31,404 nt of DNA, taken from the IMG/VR virus record IMGVR_UViG_3300009098_000221, positions 1-31,404 of that record. One strand, 5' to 3'. Source of the DNA: a virus. Made by a program: the position numbers and the translations under genes. Below the pieces are notes generated by a model. It was not told the origin of the DNA, made no database searches, and was given only the letters and a program-made list of their open reading frames with translations. This document shows positions 1-6,951 of the stretch, one piece after another (the first letter of the stretch is position 1; each line of letters starts with the position of its first letter).

Positions 1-66
1 CAGGGCACGCAACAGTTCGCCTATCAGAGCGCACAGGACCGTTTCAGTAGCCCTGTCCGGTGCCAT
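1..66 (-). CDS. Partial open frame running off the left edge
   Basis: An ATG at 66 opens a 22-codon frame that is still open at base 1, beginning MAPDRATETV. It lies 21 bases after the stop of the preceding minus-strand gene. There is no convincing ribosome binding site, so it may be chance. If the molecule is circular, its frame continues in phase into the frame open at base 31404, making it the N-terminus of the glycoside-hydrolase-like protein at the right edge. No function can be read from these residues. Confidence 0.3.
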   Translation of the reverse strand, partial: MAPDRATETVLCALIGELLRAL

Positions 67-87
67 CGACCGTAGCCACGCCGCGGC

Positions 88-2319
88 CTATTCGATGTTC
101 GTTGGCCGCTGGCATTTGACACCACCCGATTCTGAGCCTTCTTTGACCGCGAGCGTTTTGCCTTCCACTTCTTTCAAGATCCCGACCCCGGACCCGCCGC
201 AATACTCGACGGCTTTCATCACTTCGACGTTGCCGGTCATCGGGATTTCTTTGCCGATCGTCAAGCCGCCGAGTTCTTCATAGAATTTCGGACCCGCCGT
301 GTACGGGTTGAACGACGTGAACGCCGTCGCGTCGATCAACGATTCCGCTTCCTGGGCGTAGAGCTGGAACTGCGATTCCGAACGGTCGGTGATGACAGCG
401 CCGTATTCCTTCAGGGCTTCGCAGATCGCGCGCTGCACAGGTTTGGCGGTCGAGCCGGCTTTCGTTTTTTTGCAGTCTGTCGATTCCTTCAGCCGCCAGT
501 GCTCGCCCTCTCGCGGCTTGAAGCATTTGCCTTCTTCCCCGGGGGTTTCGTAGCACGTCCAGGTGGTCGGGGTCGTGCCTTCCGCGTCCGTTTTCATGTT
601 CCCCGACCAGCACGAGCCCGGGGTACACGGCGCACCCTCAGACACCGCCCCGTTGAGGATGTGTTCTTTGCGGACGAGCATCGCGTTCACGAGCGCATGT
701 TCGATCGGGTGGCATTTGTTCGCGCCCGTCCCCGCTTCCGTTTCCAGGCACGTTTTCGCAGCGGCGACTTTGCGGAAGTCTTCGTAGGTGATGATCCCCG
801 CCGCCCTCGGCTGGCCCGCGGTCGTAGAACCCCACCGCCACATTTCTTTGTTGAACGGCGAAGGGGACCAGGAGCCTTCAACGATTTCTTCTTCGAAGTA
901 GCCCGGTTTGTAGACGCTCGCGTTCGCCAGCGCGCCGCCCTGCGCCCAGCGGCGCACGTCGTTGAGCACCCCGACTTTGGTGTTGGTCGTCGCTTCGATG
1001 GCGTGGCCGGCGACTTCGATCGGTGTGCCGCCCGGTGTGGCCGACAGTTCGAAGCTACCTTCGGTCGGTGTGCCGACGACGTAGTAGACAACACCGGGGC
1101 GCGGTGTTGTGACGCTCGCCTGCACAAAGTCGAAGTCCACACGGGCGCCGACTTCGAACCCTTTGGCGAGCGATTCGGTGACGTGGAACACTTTGCCTGC
1201 GACGGCTGTCGTGGACGACACCTGGGACGTGACTTCCGGTTCGGTGTGCTGCATGTCCCACTCGCCTTCGATCGTCCCGTTGTTGACCTGGAGGATCGTG
1301 GAGTGCTTGTCAGGGTTGCCCGGGGTGCTCCCGGTGTTGACCTTCGCCCCGGTGACCCACGGCACCAGCGGGACTGTCGCGAGCGCCGATTCGACTTCGG
1401 CTTTGATGTTTTTGCCGCCCGTGTATTTCTGTTTGTGGGTCGTCAGGCCCGCCGGGACGAAATAGAACGGGGTCGTGTTCGGTTCGTTCTGGACGGTCGG
1501 GTTGCCTTTGGCGTGGTCTTCTTCGATGCCCTTGGCGTACCGTTCCGGTTCGGTGATCAACTGTTCCCCGGATTTCGGGAGTTTCTGGTTCCAGAAGTTG
1601 TCCGAGGCGAACATGCGGCCGTATTTCGGTTCGACACCGACCGTGTAGCCCGTGACCGCAGACCCGAGTTTCCCGGTCTTTTTCGCGATCACTTTCGCCC
1701 GGATGCTGAACCCCGCGTCAGCCGCGACGGGCGTGTAGGTCGAGCTCGTTGCGCTGCTGATCGCGACACATTCCGGTTCGGCCAGCCCGTTCGGTTCGGC
1801 GTCTTTGCAGCGTTCCCATTTGTAGGCGAGGGTCGTGGGGGTTTCCGCCCATTCCCCGGTCGAGGACAGTTCGAGCACGGTGCCCTGCGCGACGATGCCC
1901 GCTTTCATTTTCGGGGGCGCTTCAGCGACCAGCAGCGCCGGGACGATCCCCGTTTCCCCACTGAACGCCGTCGCTTCCCCACCGGCGTTTTTCGCCGTCA
2001 CGCCGACCCGGAGGCGGTGGGACACGTCGGCTTCGACAGCGGTGTATTTGTTCGCGGTCGCACCGCCGATGTTCACGCACGACCCGCCGGCTTCCGCGCA
2101 ACGCTGCCACTGGTAGCTGAAGCTCGTCGGGCTATGCAGCCATGTCCCGTTCGTGGTCGTGAAGACCTCGCTGACTTCCGGTTCGGCTGCGGTGGCGGTG
2201 AACGGGTGCGAAGCCTTCGGCAGCCGGACGTTGACGGGGCTGCTCGTCCCGCCCGACACGAGGACGAGAACAACGATGAGGGCGGCGACGGCACCGGCCG
2301 CCACGATCCAGCGCCTCAC
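88..2319 (-). CDS. Membrane-anchored protein with two Ig-like repeats
   Basis: The 743-residue protein starts with a basic N-terminus and a hydrophobic segment at residues 5-21, so it is probably exported or anchored. Two related Ig-like repeats follow, at about 45-127 and 135-228. Each has GTW/GEW, a YQWQRC or YKWERC strand and a Cys pair (74/81; 171/184). This repeat type is common in large surface proteins of Solirubrobacterales-like actinobacteria. A long region from about 232 begins YGRMFASDNFWNQKL. Around residues 363-440 there seems to be an inserted beta domain (VVYYVVGTPTEGSFELSATP). The GTG start overlaps the upstream stop as GTGA. It sits after the lysis genes, so it could be a receptor-binding or host-surface protein. 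I do not recognise a catalytic site. Confidence 0.85.
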   Translation of the reverse strand: MRRWIVAAGAVAALIVVLVLVSGGTSSPVNVRLPKASHPFTATAAEPEVSEVFTTTNGTWLHSPTSFSYQWQRCAEAGGSCVNIGGATANKYTAVEADVSHRLRVGVTAKNAGGEATAFSGETGIVPALLVAEAPPKMKAGIVAQGTVLELSSTGEWAETPTTLAYKWERCKDAEPNGLAEPECVAISSATSSTYTPVAADAGFSIRAKVIAKKTGKLGSAVTGYTVGVEPKYGRMFASDNFWNQKLPKSGEQLITEPERYAKGIEEDHAKGNPTVQNEPNTTPFYFVPAGLTTHKQKYTGGKNIKAEVESALATVPLVPWVTGAKVNTGSTPGNPDKHSTILQVNNGTIEGEWDMQHTEPEVTSQVSSTTAVAGKVFHVTESLAKGFEVGARVDFDFVQASVTTPRPGVVYYVVGTPTEGSFELSATPGGTPIEVAGHAIEATTNTKVGVLNDVRRWAQGGALANASVYKPGYFEEEIVEGSWSPSPFNKEMWRWGSTTAGQPRAAGIITYEDFRKVAAAKTCLETEAGTGANKCHPIEHALVNAMLVRKEHILNGAVSEGAPCTPGSCWSGNMKTDAEGTTPTTWTCYETPGEEGKCFKPREGEHWRLKESTDCKKTKAGSTAKPVQRAICEALKEYGAVITDRSESQFQLYAQEAESLIDATAFTSFNPYTAGPKFYEELGGLTIGKEIPMTGNVEVMKAVEYCGGSGVGILKEVEGKTLAVKEGSESGGVKCQRPTNIE

Positions 2320-2573
2320 GTTATTTCCGGAGCTTCGACGCTGACGGGAGCTTCCACGGGCGGCGGTGGCGGTGGTGTTTCTTCGTGCGTCGGGATGACC
2401 GGCGCCTGCGTGCTCCCGGTGAAGTTCGACACCCGGCTCGTGTGGCTACGGTGCCTTAGCGCACCGAGCAGGGCGGTCCCACGGGGCATCTGTGCCGCCA
2501 GCAGCGAGAAGGAGTCAAGACCAGGGGGCGTGGCCTGGCCGGGAACGTTCATCGTGGGAGTGTAAGAAGCCAC
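2316..2573 (-). CDS. Proline-rich small protein, unknown function
   Basis: An 85-residue protein with GTG start placed directly after the stop of the muramidase-like gene (TGA then GTG). The N-terminal half is neutral with PGQATPPGLDSF; the C-terminal end is rich in Pro, Val and Glu, including a run of six prolines. It has no membrane segment and no motif I recognise. Its stop overlaps the start of the anchored Ig-like protein (GTGA), so the two are probably translated together. The tail of the protein looks like a disordered linker. Confidence 0.65.
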   Translation of the reverse strand: MASYTPTMNVPGQATPPGLDSFSLLAAQMPRGTALLGALRHRSHTSRVSNFTGSTQAPVIPTHEETPPPPPPVEAPVSVEAPEIT

Positions 2574-3269
2574 TCAGACCACGCTCCAGTCAGTCACCTG
2601 GGCCGTCGCAACATCCATGTAGTGGGCGCAGTAGGCGAAGCCGTTGGCGTAGCCTTTTTCGGTCAGCCACCCGGCGGGTTTGCTCAGCCACGAACTGTTG
2701 CCGGTAGCGATCGACCAAGCCGCCGACGGCCAGTTGTGGTTCAGGGCCGCGAGCCGCCACGCTTCACGGTCGTTGACGAGTCCCTTCACCGCACGGTGGA
2801 ACCCTGCGACTTCCCCGGCGAGCATGTGCGCTGCGGCGTCTGGGTTGAACGCGGCCCGCAACTGCGATTCGGAGGGGTTCAGCAGCGATTCCTGGGTGGG
2901 GCCGTAGTCGTGGGTGCCGTTGCTGTTCACCGGCGACACACAGCACCACGAGTAGGACGACTCGATGTTGCACAGCCCCGCGAGCAGGCCGGGTGGCGTG
3001 ACGTGTTCCTCGGCGTGCTTGCACTTGGCCTTGACGAACGCCTCCTGGGTTTCGGGTCCGGCGATCCCGTCCTGTGTGATCCGCAGCGCGAGCTGCACGT
3101 CCTTGATCGCCTTCTCCGTTGCGGGGCCACAGATCCCGTCGAGCACCAGCGGCGGGGTTTTGTAGTGGCTGTTCAGCGCGATCTGTGCGGCGACGACGAA
3201 CCAGCCCTGCACGCCGAGCTTGTAGGTCGCGTATTCCTTGGGCTGCGCTTCGAGGATGCTGAAGGTCAC
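2574..3269 (-). CDS. Endolysin: peptidoglycan-binding domain plus lysozyme/transglycosylase-like domain
   Basis: The 231-residue product has a peptidoglycan-binding-like helical domain at about residues 15-80 (GVQGWFVV, LDGICGPATEKAIKDVQ, DGIAGPETQEAF). A lysozyme or lytic-transglycosylase-like domain follows from about 92. The likely catalytic glutamate is E103 in LCNIESSYSW, with the supporting motif DYGPTQESLL at 121-130 and ALNHNWPSA at 175. Several cysteines (C47, C83, C100, C109, C110, C214) are unusual for a cytoplasmic enzyme and could form disulfides. I placed the start at GTG 3269, because GTGA overlaps the stop of the M15 peptidase gene. Together the two enzymes would cut sugar and peptide bonds of the host wall. 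The exact glycosidase class is uncertain. Confidence 0.8.
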   Translation of the reverse strand: MTFSILEAQPKEYATYKLGVQGWFVVAAQIALNSHYKTPPLVLDGICGPATEKAIKDVQLALRITQDGIAGPETQEAFVKAKCKHAEEHVTPPGLLAGLCNIESSYSWCCVSPVNSNGTHDYGPTQESLLNPSESQLRAAFNPDAAAHMLAGEVAGFHRAVKGLVNDREAWRLAALNHNWPSAAWSIATGNSSWLSKPAGWLTEKGYANGFAYCAHYMDVATAQVTDWSVV

Positions 3270-3925
3270 CGGCCGTACCTCGAAAAATGCACGGTGTCGT
3301 GTAGCCCTACGTCCTCGGCCCATGTCAGTTCGCGGTGGGGTTTGCGCCGCAGCGCCGCCTCCAGGCTTTCGGGGTTGCTCCAGTCCACAGCGCCCCTAGG
3401 CTTCACATAGCCTTCGTGGTTGCTGTAGCCCGGCCGAGCGGCGATGTTGCCGCCGTTCAGGTAGTTTTCGTACAGCCGTTTCTGTTCGCTGTAGGTCCGG
3501 ACCCCGCTGTTGACATGGCCCTGTGCGCCGCGTGCTACGGCGTCGTGCAGTTCCCTGACGATCCAGTTCGCCAGTTTGCGCCGGTACGGGTTCCAGCCCG
3601 TCGCGGGAACCGACCAGCCTTCGCCCTGCGGGACCGGCGGCGGCTTGGGCTTGAGCTTCGCTATTTCCGCAGCCCGCAGATGCACTTTCGCGTTCGCTTC
3701 CGCCCATTTGTGTTCCCACTTGTGGACGAGCGGCGACAGGCGTTCGATTTGCAGCCGGTCAGATGCCACACCGGCCGCGTTGTGATGTTTTTCGTTCTGG
3801 TCTAGCCAGTAGTGCGCGCGGTCGCCGCGCTGCTTCCATTCCCGGTAGTGGCGCCAGCGGTATTCGGCTTTGCGCTTCCAGGCGCGCAGGCTCACTTCGA
3901 GCAAGCGGACGCGCGCCCACACCAT
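3266..3925 (-). CDS. Endolysin: M15 (VanY-like) D-Ala-D-Ala carboxypeptidase
   Basis: The 219-residue protein has a basic, Trp-rich helical N-terminus (residues 1-95), a proline linker (KPKPPPVPQ) and a C-terminal M15 peptidase domain. Zinc ligands are visible: H170 in PGYSNHE, D181 in GAVDW and H213 in VHF. The conserved substrate-binding stretch SGVRTYSEQ is at 140-148. It should cut peptide cross-links of peptidoglycan. I chose ATG 3925, five bases after the stop of the small membrane protein; the longer upstream frame lies inside that gene. The N-terminal helical part resembles no wall-binding domain I can name. Confidence 0.9.
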   Translation of the reverse strand: MVWARVRLLEVSLRAWKRKAEYRWRHYREWKQRGDRAHYWLDQNEKHHNAAGVASDRLQIERLSPLVHKWEHKWAEANAKVHLRAAEIAKLKPKPPPVPQGEGWSVPATGWNPYRRKLANWIVRELHDAVARGAQGHVNSGVRTYSEQKRLYENYLNGGNIAARPGYSNHEGYVKPRGAVDWSNPESLEAALRRKPHRELTWAEDVGLHDTVHFSRYGR

Positions 3926-3929
3926 CGGG

Positions 3930-4142
3930 CTACTCGCCTTCGGCGGGCGGGGGGCCACCAAACGTGGCCTGGAGCATCCGGCCGAACGTGGTGACAGCAC
4001 CGATGACGGCCGTGGCGATCACACACCACTTGCCCGTCGCGGGAAATTCGTGTTCGATGGCTGACACGATCGCGCCGGCGACACCCGCCCCGGAGAGCAG
4101 ATAGCCGACGATGGTGCCTAGCCCGACTGGTACCTGTTTCAT
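3930..4142 (-). CDS. Small two-helix membrane protein, holin candidate
   Basis: A 70-residue protein with two hydrophobic segments, about residues 6-26 (VGLGTIVGYLLSGAGVAGAIV) and 38-54 (KWCVIATAVIGAVTTFG), and a short acidic tail. Size, topology and position directly upstream of the M15 endolysin fit a holin, the protein that opens the inner membrane so that endolysin can reach the wall. Five other small membrane proteins are encoded just upstream, so holin, antiholin and spanin roles cannot be assigned with certainty. Confidence 0.75.
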   Translation of the reverse strand: MKQVPVGLGTIVGYLLSGAGVAGAIVSAIEHEFPATGKWCVIATAVIGAVTTFGRMLQATFGGPPPAEGE

Positions 4143-4171
4143 GCCGCCAATGTTCGGCGGTGAACCGGACG

Positions 4172-4288
4172 CTAGAGCAGGAAGAACAACAGCAGGGCTA
4201 TGAGCAGCAGCCCGAGGAACCCGATGTGGACCGTCCCGGCGAGGACGATGGCGAGGATGACGATGAGGATGATGAGGGGAATGGTCAC
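4172..4288 (-). CDS. 38-residue hydrophobic membrane microprotein
   Basis: A GTG at 4288 opens a 38-codon frame ending TAG at 4172. The product is almost entirely hydrophobic: a first helix IPLIILIVILAIVLAG, a short VHIGF turn, then LGLLLIALLLFFLL. Codons are strongly GC-ended, with many ATC, CTC and GTC, as in the neighbours. It fills the otherwise empty space between the two flanking membrane-protein genes. The ribosome site is weak (AGAG near -6). The role is unknown; a small lysis regulator is plausible. Confidence 0.6.
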   Translation of the reverse strand: MTIPLIILIVILAIVLAGTVHIGFLGLLLIALLLFFLL

Positions 4289-4333
4289 GGCTCTAACCCT
4301 ACCCGCCGGTTCCACGGACCAACCTTCACCGGC

Positions 4334-4681
4334 TCACGGATGCGGGCCGCCCGCGATACCCCACAGCACGCCGACGGCCGCTATCACCGCGAACAGCAGT
4401 TGCCGCGCGTCCAAGCCGCCTGATCGACGTTCCGCCCGCAGCTCGCGCGTCAGCGCACCAAGATCGTTCTTCGTCGCATACGAACCACGCTCACTCTCGA
4501 TCTGCGACCGCAGCTCGTTCGCCTTCTCGTCCTTGTAGGTCTGGATCTCACGCGCGAGCCGTAACGCCTCCTGGTCGCCCTCGTTCTTGATCCGCAGCGC
4601 TTCCGCCCGCCCCTGCGCTTCGGCGGCGTACCGCCGGTCGCGCTCGTCCATAATCGCTTCGACGTGCCGCACGCGCCACAC
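4334..4681 (-). CDS. Coiled-coil protein with C-terminal membrane anchor
   Basis: A 115-residue protein with a long charged helix (ERDRRYAAEAQGRAEALRI through ELRAERRSG) and a single hydrophobic segment near residues 95-111 (LLFAVIAAVGVLWGIAG). The YATKNDLGALTRELR stretch is typical of a frequent actinophage membrane coiled-coil protein found beside lysis genes. The start is uncertain: GTG 4681 keeps the conserved ERDRRY region, while ATG 4651 is an alternative. Neither has a clear ribosome site. Function unknown; possibly a holin partner. Confidence 0.7.
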   Translation of the reverse strand: MWRVRHVEAIMDERDRRYAAEAQGRAEALRIKNEGDQEALRLAREIQTYKDEKANELRSQIESERGSYATKNDLGALTRELRAERRSGGLDARQLLFAVIAAVGVLWGIAGGPHP

Positions 4682-4709
4682 GACACAAACTTTGCGTGCT
4701 GAGCGGACG

Positions 4710-5042
4710 CTACGCGCAGTCAGCCTCCAGCCGCAGCACCTTCGCTTCCAGATGCTCCACCCGCTTCTCGCGCTGGGCGCCCTCCGCTTCTAAGAACGTG
4801 ATCCGCTGCGACTTGATCGTGTCTGCTTCAGTCAGCGCATGGTTACGAGTCCGCAGCTCCAAGATTTCCGCCCGTAGCGACTGCAACGCATCATCGACAG
4901 CTTCGACCGCCTGGTGCGCCGCCTTGACCGCCATCGCCTCGTCTTCGGAGCGGCCCCACAGCAGACGCCGAGCAATCAAGCCTGCGACCCCCAACAGCGC
5001 AGCCCCCAGCGCGCCCGCAAGACCAGTGATTGCGTCTTTCAT
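4710..5042 (-). CDS. N-terminal membrane-anchored coiled-coil protein
   Basis: A 110-residue protein with a hydrophobic N-terminal segment (residues 5-24, ITGLAGALGAALLGVAGLIA), then a basic RRLLWGR stop-transfer signal and a long heptad-like helix to the end. The topology is one membrane helix with a charged coiled coil, as in inner-membrane spanin-like or antiholin-like proteins. ATG overlaps the stop of the preceding 55-residue gene as ATGA, which supports both genes. Confidence 0.75.
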   Translation of the reverse strand: MKDAITGLAGALGAALLGVAGLIARRLLWGRSEDEAMAVKAAHQAVEAVDDALQSLRAEILELRTRNHALTEADTIKSQRITFLEAEGAQREKRVEHLEAKVLRLEADCA

Positions 5043-5206
5043 CGCAAGACGTGACCGTCAAGCCTCCGTAGTGCCTCGGCCACCGTCTTCTCGGCGGCTT
5101 TCCTGGCAACGTCTTCAGTAACCGGCCGGCGCCGACGCAGCATCAGCACCAGCAGCGTCACACTCAGGACAAGCAGCCCACCGAGAACTATCAACAGCAC
5201 CGTCAC
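5039..5206 (-). CDS. 55-residue single-pass membrane protein
   Basis: A GTG at 5206 opens a 55-codon frame ending TGA at 5039. The sequence begins VTVLLIVLGGLLVLSVTLLV, continues LMLRRRRPVTED and ends in an amphipathic helix. One membrane helix followed by RRRR fits an N-out/C-in anchor. The stop overlaps the ATG of the next gene (ATGA), and the frame starts seven bases after the previous stop, so it fills the gap exactly. An alternative GTG at 5200 is in the same frame. Confidence 0.7.
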   Translation of the reverse strand: MTVLLIVLGGLLVLSVTLLVLMLRRRRPVTEDVARKAAEKTVAEALRRLDGHVLR

Positions 5207-5212
5207 GCACGT

Positions 5213-5653
5213 TCACCCGCAGTTGTGGCGCTTGATGCGTTCATAGACCGCCTGACGTTCCTGCGCTTCCTGCGCTTCGGTCGCCGTTTCGGCTTCCTGT
5301 TCTGCGATGAGCTTGTCGAAGTCCGATTCCGAGAGCCCAAGCCGATCATGCGATTTGGTCTTGAAGTCTTCCGTCCGTTTGCGTTTGACCGCGATCGCAG
5401 CCGTTTCTCTGGCTACCCGTTTGCCGCCGAGTTTCGCCAGTTCGCTGATGCTTTCACAGTTCTGGCGCGTCGCCCCATGCGACAAGACCAGCACGACGGG
5501 GATCGCCACGCCGCAGCCGACGATCACGCCCACCAGCAGCGCCGCCAACGTCGTGCGCCAACGGGTGCGCTTCGCGACCTCCTGCGTTGCGGCTCTCGTC
5601 GCCTGCTCGACCGCGAGCCGAAAGCCCTCCGCGGATTCCCATGTCTCAGTCAC
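5213..5653 (-). CDS. Single-pass membrane protein with charged helical tail
   Basis: A 146-residue protein with a polar N-terminus, one hydrophobic segment at about residues 35-58 (LAALLVGVIVGCGVAIPVVLVL) and a long charged helical C-terminus. The tail contains an Ala/Glu repeat (EAETATEAQEAQERQ) and two cysteines (C85, C145) outside the membrane. It is the first of six consecutive small membrane-protein genes before the endolysins. No specific family is recognised; spanin-like or virion membrane roles are possible. Confidence 0.75.
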   Translation of the reverse strand: MTETWESAEGFRLAVEQATRAATQEVAKRTRWRTTLAALLVGVIVGCGVAIPVVLVLSHGATRQNCESISELAKLGGKRVARETAAIAVKRKRTEDFKTKSHDRLGLSESDFDKLIAEQEAETATEAQEAQERQAVYERIKRHNCG

Positions 5654-5683
5654 CGTGGGGGATTATCCGCAGCAGCGCAGACG

Positions 5684-6868
5684 CTAGCTACGCCCGAGCC
5701 GTTCGATAAACGACTGGAACTGTCGGCCTGCTCGCGTCCGTTCACCCTCCCGGTAGCCGGTCGTGGCTTTCGCGAGCGTCTGGCCGCCCTGGCGTGTCCC
5801 GAACCCGATCTCGATCCCGGTGCCGTGTGAGGCGTACCGGCCGATCCGCTGGCCCGCACGGACCCGCTGCCCCGCACGGACTTCCGGGGCGATCTGCTCG
5901 GCGGTGAAGACGACTTTGCCCTTCGCGGGGCCGTCCAGCAGTTCGTAATAGACGTAGGGCTGTCCCTGAAACCAGTTGGGGCTGATCCCCAGTACCTTCG
6001 CGTTGCCGATCGCCCGGATTGGCGCCCCCGGCTGGGCTGAGTAGTCCACGCCCTGGTCGGTGCGGCCTTTCGCGAACCCCGGCACAGGGTTGACGTAGTG
6101 ACCGCCGTGTTCGCCCGCGACTTCATGCGCCGGCGTCCACGCGCCTTCTTCGCCGCTCTCACCCTGCGGTTCGGTGGCGAGCGAGGCGATAAGCGAAGCC
6201 AGATCGGTGCGCTGCGGTTCGGGTGCGGCCTGCGCCACTTTCGGGGTCGCGAAGCCTTTCGTTTCCGTGGGCCTGGCGACGTGCATCGGAGCGGCCTGTT
6301 CCTTCGGCGCCAACAGCGCCTGTAGCACCTGGAGGTTCACCGGAGACTGCGCTTCAGGTTCACCGCCAGAGGCCGTTTGCGGGCGTTCTGACGCCCCGCG
6401 AGCCGGACCTTCGGCGCCACCCCCGAATCGTTCCCCGCCGAGTTCGTGAAAGCCCGCATGGAGAATCCCGCCACCGTTGTAATGCGAGCTCGCCCACGGG
6501 CTGTTCACGATCGCCTGGATCTGCGCGCCCGGGTCATGCCCGGCCGTTCTCAGGATCGCCATGATCCCCGGCGCCGGCCTACCGTATTCCCTCGCGATCT
6601 GCCCCTGGCCCCTCAGCCATTCCGCTGTCGCCCGCCCGGCGGACTCGGGGTTGGCCCACACGTTCGAGTGAGCGCCGTGCGCGTCGCCGGAATCGGTCCT
6701 GGCGATGTTCAGGAAGTTGTAGTAGCCGCGGCGTTCGTAGCCAGAGGCGGGGCCGCCGGCGCCGCCCTCCTCGGCTTTCGCCCACGCGCCCACCACGCGC
6801 GGGTCAAGCCCTGTGTGTCGGGCGAGAGTCTGCACGAAACGTCGCTGCCCGGAGCCGAGGACAGCCAT
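5684..6868 (-). CDS. Virion-associated wall-degrading protein with lysozyme-like and degenerate M23-like domains
   Basis: The 394-residue product begins with a lysozyme/glucosaminidase-like domain (1-140). A glutamate pair at 33-34 lies in AWAKAEEGG and is followed by YYNFLNIA at 49-56 and a WANPESAGRATAEWL helix. After a flexible Ala/Pro/Glu linker (145-250) comes an M23-like fold at about 258-360: GRTDQGVDYS, PGAPIRAIGNAKV, VRAGQRVRAGQRIG and GTGIEIGFG. In active M23 enzymes the first motif is H-x-G-x-D and the last is HxH. Here D271 replaces the first His and the HxH is absent, so zinc binding and peptidase activity are doubtful. Its place after the ejection-protein genes suggests a virion protein that opens the wall during entry. 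Confidence 0.8.
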   Translation of the reverse strand: MAVLGSGQRRFVQTLARHTGLDPRVVGAWAKAEEGGAGGPASGYERRGYYNFLNIARTDSGDAHGAHSNVWANPESAGRATAEWLRGQGQIAREYGRPAPGIMAILRTAGHDPGAQIQAIVNSPWASSHYNGGGILHAGFHELGGERFGGGAEGPARGASERPQTASGGEPEAQSPVNLQVLQALLAPKEQAAPMHVARPTETKGFATPKVAQAAPEPQRTDLASLIASLATEPQGESGEEGAWTPAHEVAGEHGGHYVNPVPGFAKGRTDQGVDYSAQPGAPIRAIGNAKVLGISPNWFQGQPYVYYELLDGPAKGKVVFTAEQIAPEVRAGQRVRAGQRIGRYASHGTGIEIGFGTRQGGQTLAKATTGYREGERTRAGRQFQSFIERLGRS

Positions 6869-6951
6869 TATGCTGCGCCCCCGTGGAACTCCCGATCACA
6901 CTCGCCGTAGGAATCGTGTTGGTCGGGCTGCTGTTGTGGGCGTGCTCGCAC
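6868..6951 (-). CDS. Candidate 27-residue microprotein between ejection genes
   Basis: A 27-codon frame exactly bridges two genes. Its GTG overlaps the stop of the 1127-residue protein (TAGTG), and its TAA overlaps the next ATG (TAATG). A GGAAGG ribosome site lies six bases before the GTG. The peptide (VRARPQQQPDQHDSYGEC and so on) is polar. The same DNA read on the plus strand gives a short hydrophobic peptide, VELPITLAVGIVLVGLLLW, so the coding strand is not settled. Confidence 0.35.
   Translation of the reverse strand: MRARPQQQPDQHDSYGECDREFHGGAA

Noticed and set aside
499-2565. 688-codon open frame on the plus strand
   Set aside because: It is rich in Arg, Phe and Asp without domains and lies antisense to the Ig-like gene; high third-position GC leaves the opposite frame open.
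2622-3410. 262-codon plus-strand frame opposite the lysozyme-like gene
   Set aside because: Composition is that of an antisense shadow; the opposite frame has clear domains and coupled starts.
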